From contig NC_087247.1 in assembly GCF_037042905.1 (NCBI RefSeq), positions 35,667,420 to 35,731,419 on the forward strand: a DNA stretch of 64,000 nucleotides, in the 5' to 3' direction. The position numbers were made by a program, and so were the translations under genes. The notes beneath the pieces were generated by a model. It worked only from the letters and a program-made list of their open reading frames with translations. It had not been told where the DNA came from and ran no database searches. The stretch is from Lytechinus pictus (taxonomy: Eukaryota; Echinodermata; Echinoidea; Temnopleuroida; Toxopneustidae). This document shows positions 1 through 14,600 of this stretch, piece after piece. The stretch's first letter is position 1. Every line of letters starts with the position of its first letter.

Positions 1-2552
1 TGTGCCAAAGGATTCTGGAAGAAATTGTATAATTGCCGAGAAATTAGCAAATAAGCACGGAATTCGGGTCAAGTGTCGGGCCGACATTCAAAGCAATAAT
101 AACACACTGTCCCACGTGCGCTTATCTGTGTCGGTGATCTTCAGTGTGAACATTTTTCAGCTTAGATTTCAAGATTTTACAAAGTTCAGTTTTTGTAACT
201 GTACCAGATATAGATCATCGATGATATAGTGACAATTAAGCCTGGTTTACCGACTTTCTCGTGAAATCAGTATTTACTGCAACTAACTTTCATTTATCTT
301 TAAATCGGATATAAAAAAAGTTACGACATTTTTCAGGTGAGGAATATGATGACATCACTCACTCACTATTTTTGTTGTATTTCATTCTATGAAAGAATAA
401 TCATTTAAATACTATTATTTTTTATTGTTGGAAACATAGTTGATTCATCCCTGAACCTTGCTGCACCTACTGTGATTTGGTAGTCTCCTTTATTGTGCAA
501 AATATGAAATACTGTATGATGCTAATAACAAAATAAAATATAGAAAAATAAAAGTAATATTTTCTCTGTGCAGACAATGTCTGGTTCTTTTTCCCTCTTT
601 TCTCATTTCTTTATTACCAGATATATTCCCTATTCCTTATTTTACTTGTTTCTTCCCCTTTATTCTATTTCCTTGTATACCTTTCTCCTCAATTCTCTTC
701 GTTCCTCCTTCTTTTTAGTCACAGGAGTAAACCAATTTGATAATATTTTTAGAAATGAAAGCCACAATTAGCAAAAGATGATGATACTTAATGAACCTTT
801 TATCACCATTATCTTTCCCCATTGAAAAGTCCGCTAATTGAGCGCTAAGACTTTCAAAATACCAAAAGTCTTGTAACTACTCAATTGACTCTTCGCGCGG
901 TCATAATGCGTATTATAAAATAGGTGTATTATTTCAAGCATCATGATTGGCCAATACGCGTCACATGACATCCAACTTTTTTGTGCACTGCACGGCAGTG
1001 CAAAAGGTGCGCAACGAAAATTGACATTGCACGCTCAAGCAGACTAGTGCGGTAGAAGTCCCGGGAGAAGTCCAACAAAACTGTACTGTAACTTTTCAAG
1101 AATTTGTTTCTGTGTTGCTATTTTATAAAACAAATAATGCACTTGCTCTGTTGTGCATAAAAGTAAATGTAGAGAAAGCTTGGTTTCTTCAGATGGTGCA
1201 CACTGGGCACTCGCCGCCAGCGGCTCGTGCACAGTGCGGCACCTATCTAAAGAAACCTCGCGTGCTCTGCATTTCCACTAAAGCACTCGGCTGCATGCAT
1301 TATTTGTATACTATTGCAAGTGTGCGCAATGCACCCATGCCAAATAAGGAAAGGGACACTTAAGTGACTTTTCAGAATACCAAAATGCTAATTGACCGCT
1401 AATTGAGCACTAATTGTGCTTTCAGAATACCGCCCAAGCCTAGTAAAATTTTCAAAAATTATTTTCTTAAAGATATTTGTTTAAGTACATGACATGAATA
1501 TTTTTGCCTTTTACTCACTTAAAATAGCTAGCAGAATGCTATTTTGGGTGAAAATCTTACAAAAAAAACTCGAAACAATTTATCTCCTTATGTATTTTGT
1601 TGTGTGAAGTTCTTTATTCTAAAAAGATTGTTTATTGTTGTTTTTCGTGGACTCTTTTGTAATCAAACAGCAACAAATGCATTGAAACCAGGAAGAGTAA
1701 AATAATCATACATTGATGATTTTTGGTTGAAAACACAATTTGCATTGACTTCGTACATGAAATCACATATTTGAGCAATTAAGAATCTGACATGTACTAA
1801 AAATATGTTGCATAGTTTCTGGACCGCGTATGTGGCATTATTTATGGTCTTAAAAGATGCGCAAGACGTAGCGCCGGAGCTGTCACAAAATTCAGGAAGA
1901 ATAGGGTTATTACAGTAATTGGAATTCATTGATTGTGAATATGGTCTTATCATACATGTATATCAATACAAGGGTTATGATTTCAGGATTATTTTTATAC
2001 CATTTTAATTTTTGAGATAAAAAAGGGCACAAATCACCAGTTAAATGACAATGATGAATGAGCACAATATGATTGGCTCCCTCATATGAAGTAAGCCAGT
2101 CTGTGCAAATAACATTGCCAGGTCATCCCAATTGTGCTCCTATATCTAGTCAAACCCAAGGTTCTAGTACTCAATGATAAAACCAACAATATATTGGATA
2201 TTTGTAAAATTTCACCATACTTTTACAATCACAAATTCATGTACCTTTTCTGAAATTTTGTGTAAAGGAGGCTCATACTTGTTTTATTTCTACATATTTT
2301 CCACATGTGTATTACTCTGTCTTATCTTCTCACTTTGCAACTAATGATTAAAAAAAATTCTTGTCAAACCAAACTGAACAATATGAAATTTGATGCCATT
2401 ATAAATCAGATTTGAGCCACTGTACTCTTTCATGACGTTTGGTCATGGTGCTGACTTGGCTGAACTTTCAAACCCTAGTTGAATATGCATATCATTTGTA
2501 AAACTTACTATTGGTAACATTGTCGGCTAATATGTTGTGTTCTCTCTTCCAG
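1..2552. other. Upstream intron or flank, no coding exon recognised
   Basis: I see no convincing exon here. The first in-window exon of the downstream gene begins at an acceptor in mid-protein, so earlier exons lie either left of the window or unrecognised in this stretch. About 290-560 looks like a decayed copy of the AGGACAAGTCC MITE family found intact at 25447, 42247 and 61471: it shares the phrases around AAATCGGAT, AAGTTACGACATTTT and CACTCACTATTT. About 835-1432 contains CTTTCAGAATACC-type ends and an imperfect hairpin near 1190-1255. Confidence 0.4.
835..1432. repeat. Decayed hairpin element with GGTATTCTGAAA-type end
   Basis: The right side ends in TTTCAGAATACC, the same terminal motif as the palindromic element at 62299-62868. 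Inside, about 1190-1255 forms an imperfect inverted repeat centred near 1217 (TTGGTTTCTT against AAGAAACC, GTGCACACTG against CAGTGCGGCAC). The left end is not clear. It is probably an old non-autonomous DNA element. Confidence 0.35.
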
Positions 2553-2634
2553 ATATCTAGTGAATCTGAAGAGGAAGAGAAGGAGGAGACCGGCAAACCA
2601 GAAGAACAAGAACCTCTCTTACCAACTGAACGGA
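2553..2634 (+). CDS. Exon 1 in window of the disordered-protein gene
   Basis: The exon follows TCTCTCTTCCAG and is closed by GTAAGT. In the frame that joins exon 2 it reads ISSESEEEEKEETGKPEEQE, a strongly acidic stretch, and ends with one base of a split codon. A second frame is also open (Lys/Arg-rich) but does not join the next exon. Confidence 0.7.
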
Positions 2635-5600
2635 GTAAGTCCATGTAGTCTCTCTGGATAGAAATGAAAATCTTTTATATCTACGAACCAATTAATACAT
2701 TTACAGTTATACAGCCCTTGCTCTAACCCCATAGGAGGGCAAGGCATTTTTACGAAGGCATTTGAGAAGTAGCCTCTAACTTTGTTTAGAAATGTAGGCA
2801 CCTACATGTTGGCTATTTTCAGAGGTTGAGAAGGGCATCACAACATGATAAGCCCTTTAAATTCTCAAAATAAACAACATTCAGATTTATATTAAAAAGA
2901 GAGAATGGTTGAGTTTGTAAATTAGTTGAGTTGCATTTATAGCTGTAAAAGAAAGACCTGGTGGGTGTTTCATAAAGCTGTTCGTAAGTTAAGAGCGGCT
3001 TTAAGAACGGCTGGTGATCCTTTCTTGTGGTAAATGGTATATTCATTGGTGATGGTTTAGCGCATAAGAAATGATCACCAGCTGTTCTTAAAGTCGCTCT
3101 TAACTTACGAACAGCTTTATGAAACGGCCCCCTGGAAACTTGTTGATACCTGAATTGATTATTAAGTAAATGGATTGTATTTATTTAACAAAAAACATTG
3201 ATAAATTAAAAGATAAGGGATGAACATCTGAAGTATTTAACCCATTTAGTTGGCTTAAGCTGATTGAAGGTAATTGATGTTAATTTTAATTCCAAGTTCT
3301 GTATTGTTACAACATTCAAAGTTTGGCATACATTGCGTCCCATCGAAGTTCAGTGTCATTGTTGTTTAAGTGCTTGATAGACAATGTTCATTTTATAGGA
3401 AGCTCCATTCCAGATATTACTTCTGCTCCAAACAGTACAGTACAGATTATTTCTGGGTGCCAAAAAACACATTGTGACTCATAAAAACAATTGAAATCTT
3501 TTAAATAATTAAGAAAATAGTTTGGTTTAAGGTAACTTCATGAATGTTTAAGGCTCACCATAATTCAACTCTGCAAAGTTAGAATGTACATTAATTTGTT
3601 TGAATGAATGATATGCTTAGTTAAATATACTGTGATCTCGAAAGCATGTATTTAACACTCTGTGACAGAAGCTTGCATCAATCATGGGACCCTTCAATGC
3701 ACATACTAAATCAACTCATTTCATTTTGCTTTACTTTAATCCCACTATGCCGTAGGCATGCTTACCTCTTCATCAATTGTACCTCCTATGATGGTAATAT
3801 CAAAGACATCTGAAATACACTTGGGTAGAATTAATGCTTGAAACATGCATGAACTATAGTGGTTTCAATACTTGGTTTTAAAACTAAAAGCATTGTGAAT
3901 TCTGTAGGGACAGTGATTTTTCGTTTAGAATGGTCTTTCCATTTCTTTAAACCAACTTGTAAACTTGATCTCAACTGGAAATTTTGTCCAACAAAATATA
4001 CACAGAAAGAATATGAATCCTGTTTTGCAAAGGTAAATTCAATTTTTTTCCCACAAAAAGTAACGAATGAAAAATTGATTTTTTTTTTTAATGTACCAGT
4101 TAACAGAAAATAAATGTCCCTGTACCCAATTCTGGCTTTTATCACTCTATGGTTTGAATGCTGCCCCCCCCCCTGTTGCAGTTTCTATCATTGAGAGGAA
4201 ACCACCATCTCAACCATCTGATACTGCTCCTGTGAAGGATAATAAAATAGAAGAACCAAGATATGGATTTTCTACCATGAAGATTGATTCCAAAGCCCTT
4301 CTAAACATGAGGAAATCACCAAGCTCTGCCACTTTAAAGAAACCAAGTGCCCCATCACAGGTAATTATATGACTTTATTAGTGGTTCCTTCTTTCTTTCT
4401 CTCTAATCAGTAGAAAATGCCACTCTCAAAACAAGCACATTTTCATTGTAGCTGCGCTGTCATTTCACTAGCATAAAAATATGCGCACAATTATTACAAG
4501 CAATGTACATGTATATACAAATATTAAAATATAAACAAAAATGCATAAAGAATGTTCATCGTTTACAAAAGACTGATAATGGAAAAGGAGAACCTTTGGA
4601 AAAGCCTGATATGGCTTTGCAAAATAAATGTTCTCACAAAAATTTATAATTCCTATATATATTTTAGAATATTGATTATACATGGGAAAGTTCACGGGAT
4701 TTAAAAAATGAACAAAGAAACAATGGAACAAGAAGAAAACAGGTGGGTGAAATATCATTGATACTTTGAGTACAAATGAAGTTTTAGCTATTTTTAAAAG
4801 TTGAAATGGATTTTATTAAATGCATAGTTAATGATATTTTGTTCCAAATTATTGGTAGGCTATTTTTTACAGAATTTACGAAGTTACAAATCATTGAATC
4901 GAAAAATACGATGTTTCTATCAATAAATCAATGTATCTATTTGCTTGTTTGCTATTCAATGTATTAAATTATTATCTATATAGAATATTTTAGCTATGCA
5001 TAGATAATGCATATCTTGAACCTGGTAGTGATAGTAATTACAATTATGATAATGATAATAGCTACTCCAGATCAAACAATTTTATTGTTAAGGAGTTGTA
5101 GTCATACATACCTTTGTTCTGCTTCTATTTTTGTAGGTATCTGTGGATGTTCAAAGTAGTGAGAAGAGTCGGCCATCAACAGGTGTAAGTTCATGTGTAC
5201 ATACCCAATTAGTTTCTCCTTGTTTTTACCTAAAAGATAATTTTGGAATGAATTTCATGTTATGGTGAGAAAGCAATAAGCCAATTCGAAATAAGCCCAT
5301 GAGCAGCTTTTTTCAAATGACCTACATTATTCTTTAGGATGAGCACTAACACTTTTCAAATGAAAATTTTACGTAACCTTTCCTGTCATAGCTTTTTGTT
5401 GTATTCTAATTCTATAGTGGGTGTGATCAATATCATATTTTAAAAGGAATGTATGAATAAACATCAAATCACAAGTGCTTAGAGTAAATCAGTGAATTGA
5501 TCAATGAACTTTTTTGGCTCATGCATAGAATGCAGTTATGAATTGGGGGGTATTTCCCAATGAGTTTGATTTACAGTCATGCTGAATTGCTGACACACAC

Positions 5601-8600
5601 ATGATATGTGACGCATAATCGTATTGATCGAAATGAGATATGAAATATAAAAGCACATTGTGGTCAGTATGGAATTACGAGAATCCATGACAGCAACCAC
5701 TCACATTCTTTTGTATTTCATTATATGAAATGTCCTCATTTTTCTTCATAGTCTTAACCCTAATAAGACGGGGGGAGGGAGAGGCTGATCAGCCCCCCTT
5801 TACTTTTTTGCGATAAATCCGCTGCGCAAATTGTTTTTACTGCATCGCTCGCTGACTCCTTACTTTCAAGTCTCACACCACTTTTGAGACCAAACTTGCG
5901 ACCCCTGGGTACGCGGTTCGGAAATTTTGCAACATTTTGTGCATGCAGACCAAAAATTGCTCAAATTTTACTTGATCTGGCAATGTGGAAGCATAAATTT
6001 TGATGGGATGAATTTTTTTTTAAATCTTAGAAATCACCCATTAAGAAGAAAGAACAGAAGAAAAACAGGACCCGTGTTGGTCATAAGTCAAGTGAAGAAG
6101 GAACTGGAACAGGAAAAATAGGATCCTCCACTCAAAAAGCGGAATTAGGGGCTACTGCACAGTTATCGGTGAGAATTTATATAGTTATGAAATTCACTTT
6201 GTATTATTATCCACAGTATAATTTTGAAATATTTGAAATGTACCATAAGTCAAATATGTTTTTTTGTAAAAATAACTTTATATTGAAATGCAAGAAAAAC
6301 AACATGTGCTCTACAAAATAGATTAGAGAGATGTCTTTGGAGAATGAATTGCATTAATCCTTTTATTAGGGTATAGGTAATTCCAACGATTTGTACATTT
6401 TTGATATTATCATTCATCTCAAATCAAACAGACCAAGCAGATTGAGAGAAAGGCAGAAGACAAGATTCTGCAAACTAAGAATACCTCCAAAGGACCTGCT
6501 GTTGGAATGTCAACCATTGAGTTGGATGGACCTGTGGGAAAAGATAGAGCTGGTGCCCCTGATGCTGCAGCAAGAGCCAAGAAACCTGTGGTTCCACAGA
6601 AGAAGAAGAAGAAACAGCCTATATTATCAAGAGCAGGTAGAGGTACTGATAGCAAAAGACAGTCGAGCAACGAAAAGGACCTGGCAGATTCTAAGGTAAG
6701 TTTGACTGTTTGATGCGGAAGAGTGATACGTGTAATTTACATTTGGTAGTGTGACAGTTTGGTTTGTCTTAATTTCTTCAGGTTTATTTAATAGTGATTT
6801 TGCTTCAGAATGATGTAAAATGGAGGATTATGGTTTGTTTAAGGTGTGTGTCTTAGGTTTTATGCTGGAATTCACATGTAGATTTTGCTTGGGTGCATTG
6901 CCACAGATTAAAGTTGGACCCCATGGCCCGAATTCACAAAGGTGGTTTTGAATACCATCGGTTGAACCCACGGTCTTGTAGATTTTCTTCTTAAATTATG
7001 CTTAAATACTGCGTATATTAACAAAGTGTCCAATGCTGATGGGCTTTTGTCACAGTGCACCAAATTGACGCCTGTCGCCATGGTTAAGTACGCTATTTTA
7101 TTCATGATTCCACTGTTTTGAAGAGTGGACTCATTAAATTCAAGACAGTGGACTCGTGAATAAAATAGCATACTTAACCATGACAACAGGCGTCCATTTG
7201 GTGCACTGTGACAAAAGCGCGCATCAGCATTGGACATATTGTTAATATACATGGTAAATAAGCATATTGTATACAGGAAATCTGCATAAACTATGGATTT
7301 TTCAGATGGTTTTCAAAACCACCTTTGTGAATTCGGGTCCATATGTCCACATTTTCTTATCATTAAATGGAGATTTCCATTTCTGTGCATTTGATCATAT
7401 ACCTGAAGTGATGGAGATGCTTAAGTCCATTTATAAACTAATAATTTTCTTTTGTACAAATGCATGCAAGATTGTGTCAATTAAAGAGCTAAAAGTGAAG
7501 TCTTGTGCACATTGATTTTTCTGATGGATGAAATTACAATACTTTATTTGATAATTTGATTTAAAATATGCTATTGAAGAAAAAGACTAGGAATAGTTTA
7601 GAATTCAGAATTTTAAATTTGTATATTGTGCTTGCATTCCAATTTTTCAATTCATGTAAAGGCCTAAATTTCTTTAATGACATCATTAAATTGCTTAAAT
7701 TTCTTAAATGAACAAGAAATTATTATTTTTTAATCTTACCCCCATTCATATTGCAAATTTGACTTCTCTTTTTTTAATTGAATTGAAATGATTAGGTTCT
7801 ATAAAGTTTTATTTGATGTACATTATGATATCTCTCAATGAGGACTACACTTTGAAATAACTCTAAGAAATGAGAAAGTTGGATTGATTTTCATGAGGCA
7901 GAATTCCAGTCTAAACTAGCTGGACCACTCTATGAGTTGTCTGTCTTATTTTCACATCACAGAATACTTGAATTCATAATATATTCATATAATATAATCA
8001 TATTTTATATCATTTACTTTTTACTTTATATCATTTGTCTCAGGATGAGAGCAATTCTACATTTTTTAAACACTGAAAGTGCAACAAATTTCAGTTTCAG
8101 TTTTCAGTTTTATTAGGTGGTCTGTCATGAATATGACAGATCACCTTTTATATTCGTCAGAATTTTCTTTATTTTTATTGCCAAATCTTTGTCCCACTTT
8201 ATCTCAAAATCGGGCATGTCAATTTTCTTGATTTTCATGTCATGTGTGGACATCATTATGGACATGGGAAACGAAACTTTTCAAGGTTATCAAATTATGA
8301 TGACGTCATCTAGGCGCCATTTTGTAAAATTAAATAATTGATCATATCATCGCAACTAATCATAAAAAATCATTCATATTTGCATCATATCAAGTTCAGG
8401 TGACAGGTCATCAGGACATGTCATCAGAGGTCATGCAAAGGTCACGACGCGCACGTACGCGCGCGTCAAAATTTTAAAATTCCCCAAATCGACCGTGGTC
8501 AAGTTTGGGTACGTTTCAGGTCATTTTGAGCATGTCAAGAATTTGCGCGTGCACAGGTATGCGTGTGCGTTCTTGCACCTACCATCGGCATGCATCTTCG

Positions 8601-11600
8601 AGTCACCATCTATTTTATGTATGTCCATTGTCCATTATCTTCTGATTAATTTGATACCTCACTCAGCCTCTTACAACCAATAATACAGGAATGCGCGTCC
8701 ATTCAAATTTGCATTACTCGCGCGTGCAAACTCGCAAAATAAGTCATAAATGGGCAAAAATATGCCTATATAAAACTCACTGTAGCTCTTCAGGGAGTCT
8801 GTTGACCCCCAATTTTCTCCTCTTGGATATAGTCAATATCTTATTTGGAAATTTCGTAATTACGTCAAAATTAAGTTATTGGTGAAAATTACATATTTTT
8901 GCAACATACGTCAACGTATTTGATTGTATCTTCGTTATTACTGGTCAGTTTTCTCCCAAATTTTGATATGATGTAGTGAAGACATTTGTCTACAAATAAC
9001 GTGTGGATAATTTTCACTTTTGACCACAGCATTAATGTGTTATGACTTGTTTAATTTTTTTCACATTTTTTCTGGACCTAATTTTTGAGAAATTTTTAAG
9101 GACATTTTTTATTAATCTATTGTACGGTCTTGCTGAAAATTTCAAACCCCCTTGCTTTGCGGTTTTTTATGTAGGACATTTTTTGAAATTTTGCCTGAAC
9201 TTTTTAAGGGGTAATTTTTATCATTGTACAACATCATTTATGCATTTGTTTAGGAAACACTGCTATATTGAGACGCTATTGGGTTAAACAAATTTCATTC
9301 CGGACTTTTTGCGGAAATTCCTGGATTTTTTTTTTTATGTCATTTTTACTAACTTTTAAGTATTACAAATTTTCAGGTATCTGTGAAATGAAAAATTTTG
9401 CAATTTCGTTAATTACACATTTTCCCGAAATTTTACCGGAAAATCGCTAGTATTTAAATCTTTTACCTGACGTTTTTCAGCAAAAATCATCAAGTAATAA
9501 TTTTCAAGTAAATGCCGAAGTCTTACACAATTGATATATGGATATTGAAAATTCTTGACGGAAAATATTATGTGAAATGTTTAGAAATTTGCAGAAATTT
9601 TGCAAACATTTACCCCCAAAAATTCTACTTAATTCTTTTATCAAATACATCACTGATTTGTATTGAAGTGAATGCTGTGAAATTGTAGCATTGTGAAACT
9701 TCTCATTAAAGATTATTGAAATTTAGCAGAAATTTTGAATGAAAATATCAAAGATATTTTAGTTTTCAAAAAGTATCACCTATGAATTTTCAAATATTCT
9801 GTGAAATTCATACCCACTGACATTGTAAAAATTCTTGCTTGAAATCTTTTAAAAAAAATTGCTGACAGTACAAAGAATTTTTCAAAAGATTTTGCATAAA
9901 AAACATTTAAGTACTGTCGATTAAAAATTAGCTGCTGTGAAAATGAAGGCGCCTTTCATTGCGCAATTTTGGAAAACCAATTTTGGTAAAATCGTCTGAA
10001 AATTTTGAGGAGTTTTTAAGGCGTTTTACGTGCTCCAAACTTCATTTCGTATTTACTGTTTTGCATTATCACCACCATCATTATAATCATCCGCGATTGT
10101 CATCACCATATTAATAATCACATTTAGCAATGGTCAAAATTTATTCCTATGATGTCTGTGATCAAGATTATCAATCATATCTAAGTGATTCATTCCATAC
10201 AACATTAGCCGACACTGAATGAAAAATCATGACAGACCACCTAATTCGTCCGCATGACGAATTAAAATCTAGTTTTTTCTCATTTCCAACAAAACAGTAG
10301 ACAAAATCCATCATAAATACAGTTATAACAATTGAAATGTAATGAAGATACATGTAACACAATATATATGTATATATATTCATCTAAATTATAAATTTGA
10401 AACTTAATATGGATCATTAAATATTTGTGGCTGAAAATAACATGATGGAAATGGAGAGGTCCACTGTGAAGCTGTGCTTGTAAATTGTGGACCCCTCAAA
10501 TCAAATTATTCATTAATATTAAATTACATAATTAGAATAATGATAGTGGCCAAAAGAGGGGAAGAAAAATGTGAAATGAACAACAACATAATGCATGAAA
10601 TAAGTAATTTACGAAGAATAACGAGGAGAGACGATGAGGAGAAGATATCTGCATGTGGACTAAAATAAGAAAATGTTTCACAGGTGATGTATAATGAGTA
10701 TGAAGTTATACATCATCAACGCACAAAGGAAACAGATCAAAGTTTATGCCTGGTTGAGAAGTGGTGACGAGTTCTTCGGATACCAACAATAATAACAATG
10801 ACAGTAATAATAGAGATAATAATAATGTTAATGATATTGATGATCACAATAAGAATAGTGATCATGATACTAATAACAAAAGTAATCATGATAATAGTGA
10901 TAATATTGACAATAAAAGACTCTGAAAGTTATTAAAAGCAGATGATACATTGATTTGTTAACTGTGTATAGTGAGAAAACATGCTCTCTTTTTTTTTTTT
11001 ACTTCAAAACCCATGTTTACATGTACCTGAAATAAGAAAGATTTTTTGATAATGCTACCACAAGATAGTATAATTTTGTAAATCCAAAATGACCTTGACC
11101 TTGATCTTGTGCACATTTCATATTTGGAGCTTGCCCATTGTATGTGCTAAGGTAAACATGGTTCATACCTATGAAATCTGCATAAAACTGGTCTCAAACC
11201 ATATTTTAAAGTCATCTTTCTGCCTTAAGGTCATATTAAGCCCGGTACACACTAAGTGATGCAAAAAATTAGAAAAATCACAGAAAGATTTGACTTTTCA
11301 AATGTGTGAGATTTGGTCTGCGATCCTACTGTAACAAGGCGGGTCATAGTTGTGGCGCATTGTGAGTTGGCGCAAACTGTGATTTTGTTGCAATCGGATC
11401 TTGGTGCAATCGCGTTGCATAGTGTGGGCTGGGCTTAAATATGTGTGTGTGTGTGTATTTTTTTTTGGGGGGGGGGTTCTAAGTGGGTACTAATTTCATA
11501 TTTGTTTTTCCTCTCTGTGCAGACCACTGAAGATTCTCCTAATGAAGCACATGAAGAAACAAAAACTGAAGAGGGCTCATCATTAGTAGCTACTAGTTCT

Positions 11601-14600
11601 GCTGGAGGACTTGGTATGTAGCCTTAATCTTGCAGTACTTTGTTGAATATGAATTTCATATGGCCATGCTCATGGGGAAGGAATATTTCATGTAAAACAA
11701 TTTTAAAGATCATGTTTTTTGTAGTCATTTTGTTTGAACAGGAAGCAGTTTAAAATGGGGCACTGTCCAATGATAAGAAGATCCCAGTGTATTTTTCACA
11801 AAGCTGTAATATGACAAGCCAGTTGTGTTTCTTAATTTTTTAAAATCTCATCTGCTAATGAAAGTGTATTTATGCTCTTCTAAGGATATCATTTGACCTC
11901 AGTGTAAATGGCATTATGAGTAATAATGTAATATTGTCACGCGTTGTAGCGATTATAGTGATCCCTTAGCTCATATATCGGCACTCGTATTCTGATCATT
12001 TTTAAAGTTATACATAACTTTAACAAGCAGCTCAATGAAACACCTTCAAAATGTGTAGGGTTTATACTTTATGATTTAATTATACCTACATGTAAATGTG
12101 TTGATTGCATATCAGATACTTCTCTTATTGCTTAAAAGAGAAGAGTGCCTGCAGCTTATTTTTAAATGAAATCTAGAATATAACATTATATTTTTCATAT
12201 TGAATTAAGATTAGAAAAAGTGATTGATAGTCTTAAATCAGATACTGAAATGAATTATAACTGATTTTGATATTTTCAATTTAGTTGAACTCTGTGGAAT
12301 CTTGTGAATATATGAAGTAATTAAATTCATTCTATTCTCTAAATATTTGCTTATGATTATTACATTAATCATAATCATGATTGATTATAGATGACAAGCT
12401 TCAGGGAATTTGAATGTATCTTTTAACGAAACCATTAATATTAAAAAAATATACTTGTCTGATGCGGTATGTGCATGTATACATAAAACGTGAAAATGTG
12501 CTTATTCTTCAGTCTTCACAGAGGAACAAAGCAATGAGAATAAGTTCAACACTTGCAAAAATGGCCATCAGTTCAGATCAGATGTCTGTACTCATTGTGG
12601 TAAACACCATTACTATTAGCCTATGCATGCCAAACCATTCCACAGTAGATTTTTAGTTTTCATTCTTTCTTCCTCATTATTTGTCTGTTCAGTGATTAAA
12701 TACATATGTAGCTATTGCTAAAAGTACATGTAATTGATTAAAGTAACTGTAATTTGGAAATATGGATGAAATTCCTCACAGTAGTATGTAATGAGTTTAT
12801 TTGTAATTCCAGGAATTAGCCATGATGAATGCCCCTTTCTATACTATCTGTGCACTCTTTTTATCCACATTTTTGTCTTTTTATCGATATTATTTATAAA
12901 AACGAAATCATTTATTTTGTGAACGTATACAAAAGTTACCAATATTTCTTACTCTAAATTGTAAACAAAAAATCATGACCAAATTATTTGATTCCAGAAA
13001 CCAAATATAATATTCATACATTTATATTTTTATTAACCCCCCTAAGAAATGACATAGAATATGAAGAATGATAATACTAATACTACTAAAGATTAAATAA
13101 ATAAAGACAATTGAATGAGTCAATGAATGGGTGCATAAACGATGAATGAAAAATGAATGAAAATGAAATAAAATTTTTAAAAAGGTAATATAAAGAATGA
13201 TTTATTCTGCTTGTGATCTGGAAATGAGACAAACTATTTATCAAGTTATTTGGATCAGTGGTTTATGATGCACCCAATTTGAGTTTTGTAGAATATGTAT
13301 ATATTTCTCCATTTTTAATTTTTGATTTTTGATTTTCCTCTTTTTTCTTTTTTCGTTTTTTTTCATGTTTTTTGCTGTGGGCCATTTTTAAAATATATTT
13401 CTTTCTCACAACTCTGCAGTCTTTTTACAGCCAAAATAAGGATAATGATCACCATGTCATAGTTTTGCATGTCGATTTTTTTCCAGTCATACTAATATTC
13501 AATGAAACTTGAGTATTGCATGATTGTCCGTTTGTTTTGAAATTATATATACAGAAACTGATTCTTTGCAGCGTTTTGTAATATGCATCATACTTCTTCA
13601 TGACAAAAATACTGCAAGTTTTATAAAATGGCTTTCCCCCCCAATATTGTATGATGCATATCTGTTAGAGAAAAGCTCATTCTCTTTTTTGCCCTTCATT
13701 TACTGAGTTGGCATACTGTACCTGTACATACCCTTTACAGTGACATTTTTACTACTTATGTAACATTGGAAGACCAGATAAAAATGCAATAAAGGGCTTT
13801 TTTTTTAATGTACATTCTTAGCATTAATTTGTCTTCACATTCCCCTCCCCCCCCCCCAAATAGCAAGGATTACCAGCCAAGATACTAAGACTTTACCCTC
13901 ATATCTGCATGCCATGTTTTTTTTTATTAACTCATTTAGAATAGTGAATAATGTTTTTAAACTGCATTCAGTTTATGTTGTTTTTGTGGTTCATGCATGT
14001 GATATGATAGGTGTGAAATGTTATATTCTCAAAGTAATTTCTGAAAGGAAAGCTTCCCATTATCCGCAAGCTGTATTCATTCAATTTTTTCCTTTATTTT
14101 ATTTTTAAAAAATTTGAAAGCTGGTTGGTAACATTACTAAGAGCTCCAAGAAATGAGAGAATCTTGCTATCCAAGGGGCTTACATCACTTACATTGACGA
14201 GTGGATGCCATGCGCGACCAAAAAACACACGTAAAACGGATGTCTTTTTCAAGATAGGGCACATTACGTACGTAACATGATAAGGGTGTCAAAAACACAA
14301 AAATAATGAAGAATAGGGTATCTATTTCGCTAGGAAAGCTACGTGTTTAGGGTCAAATTTGCGGGGATGATAAAACAAAATTAAAATGTTGTATAAAGGA
14401 TGTCCTTTTTGCCCCAACACTACGTGTTTAGAGTCCCGATTTGCGCGAGCTGAGGAAGGTGGGGCCGTACTAAACCAAATGGTGTGTAAATCAGGTAAAA
14501 CCGACGACCGACGGACCCGTGACACAACAATAAAATATCGCTGTATACTTGTTTAGGGGTTCATTTCAGGGAATACTTGCCAACAGTATAGTTTTGTTTC

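Noticed and set aside
2..229. A 75-codon frame at the window start
   Set aside because: No recognisable domain, no clear donor site, and it does not join the next exon with support.
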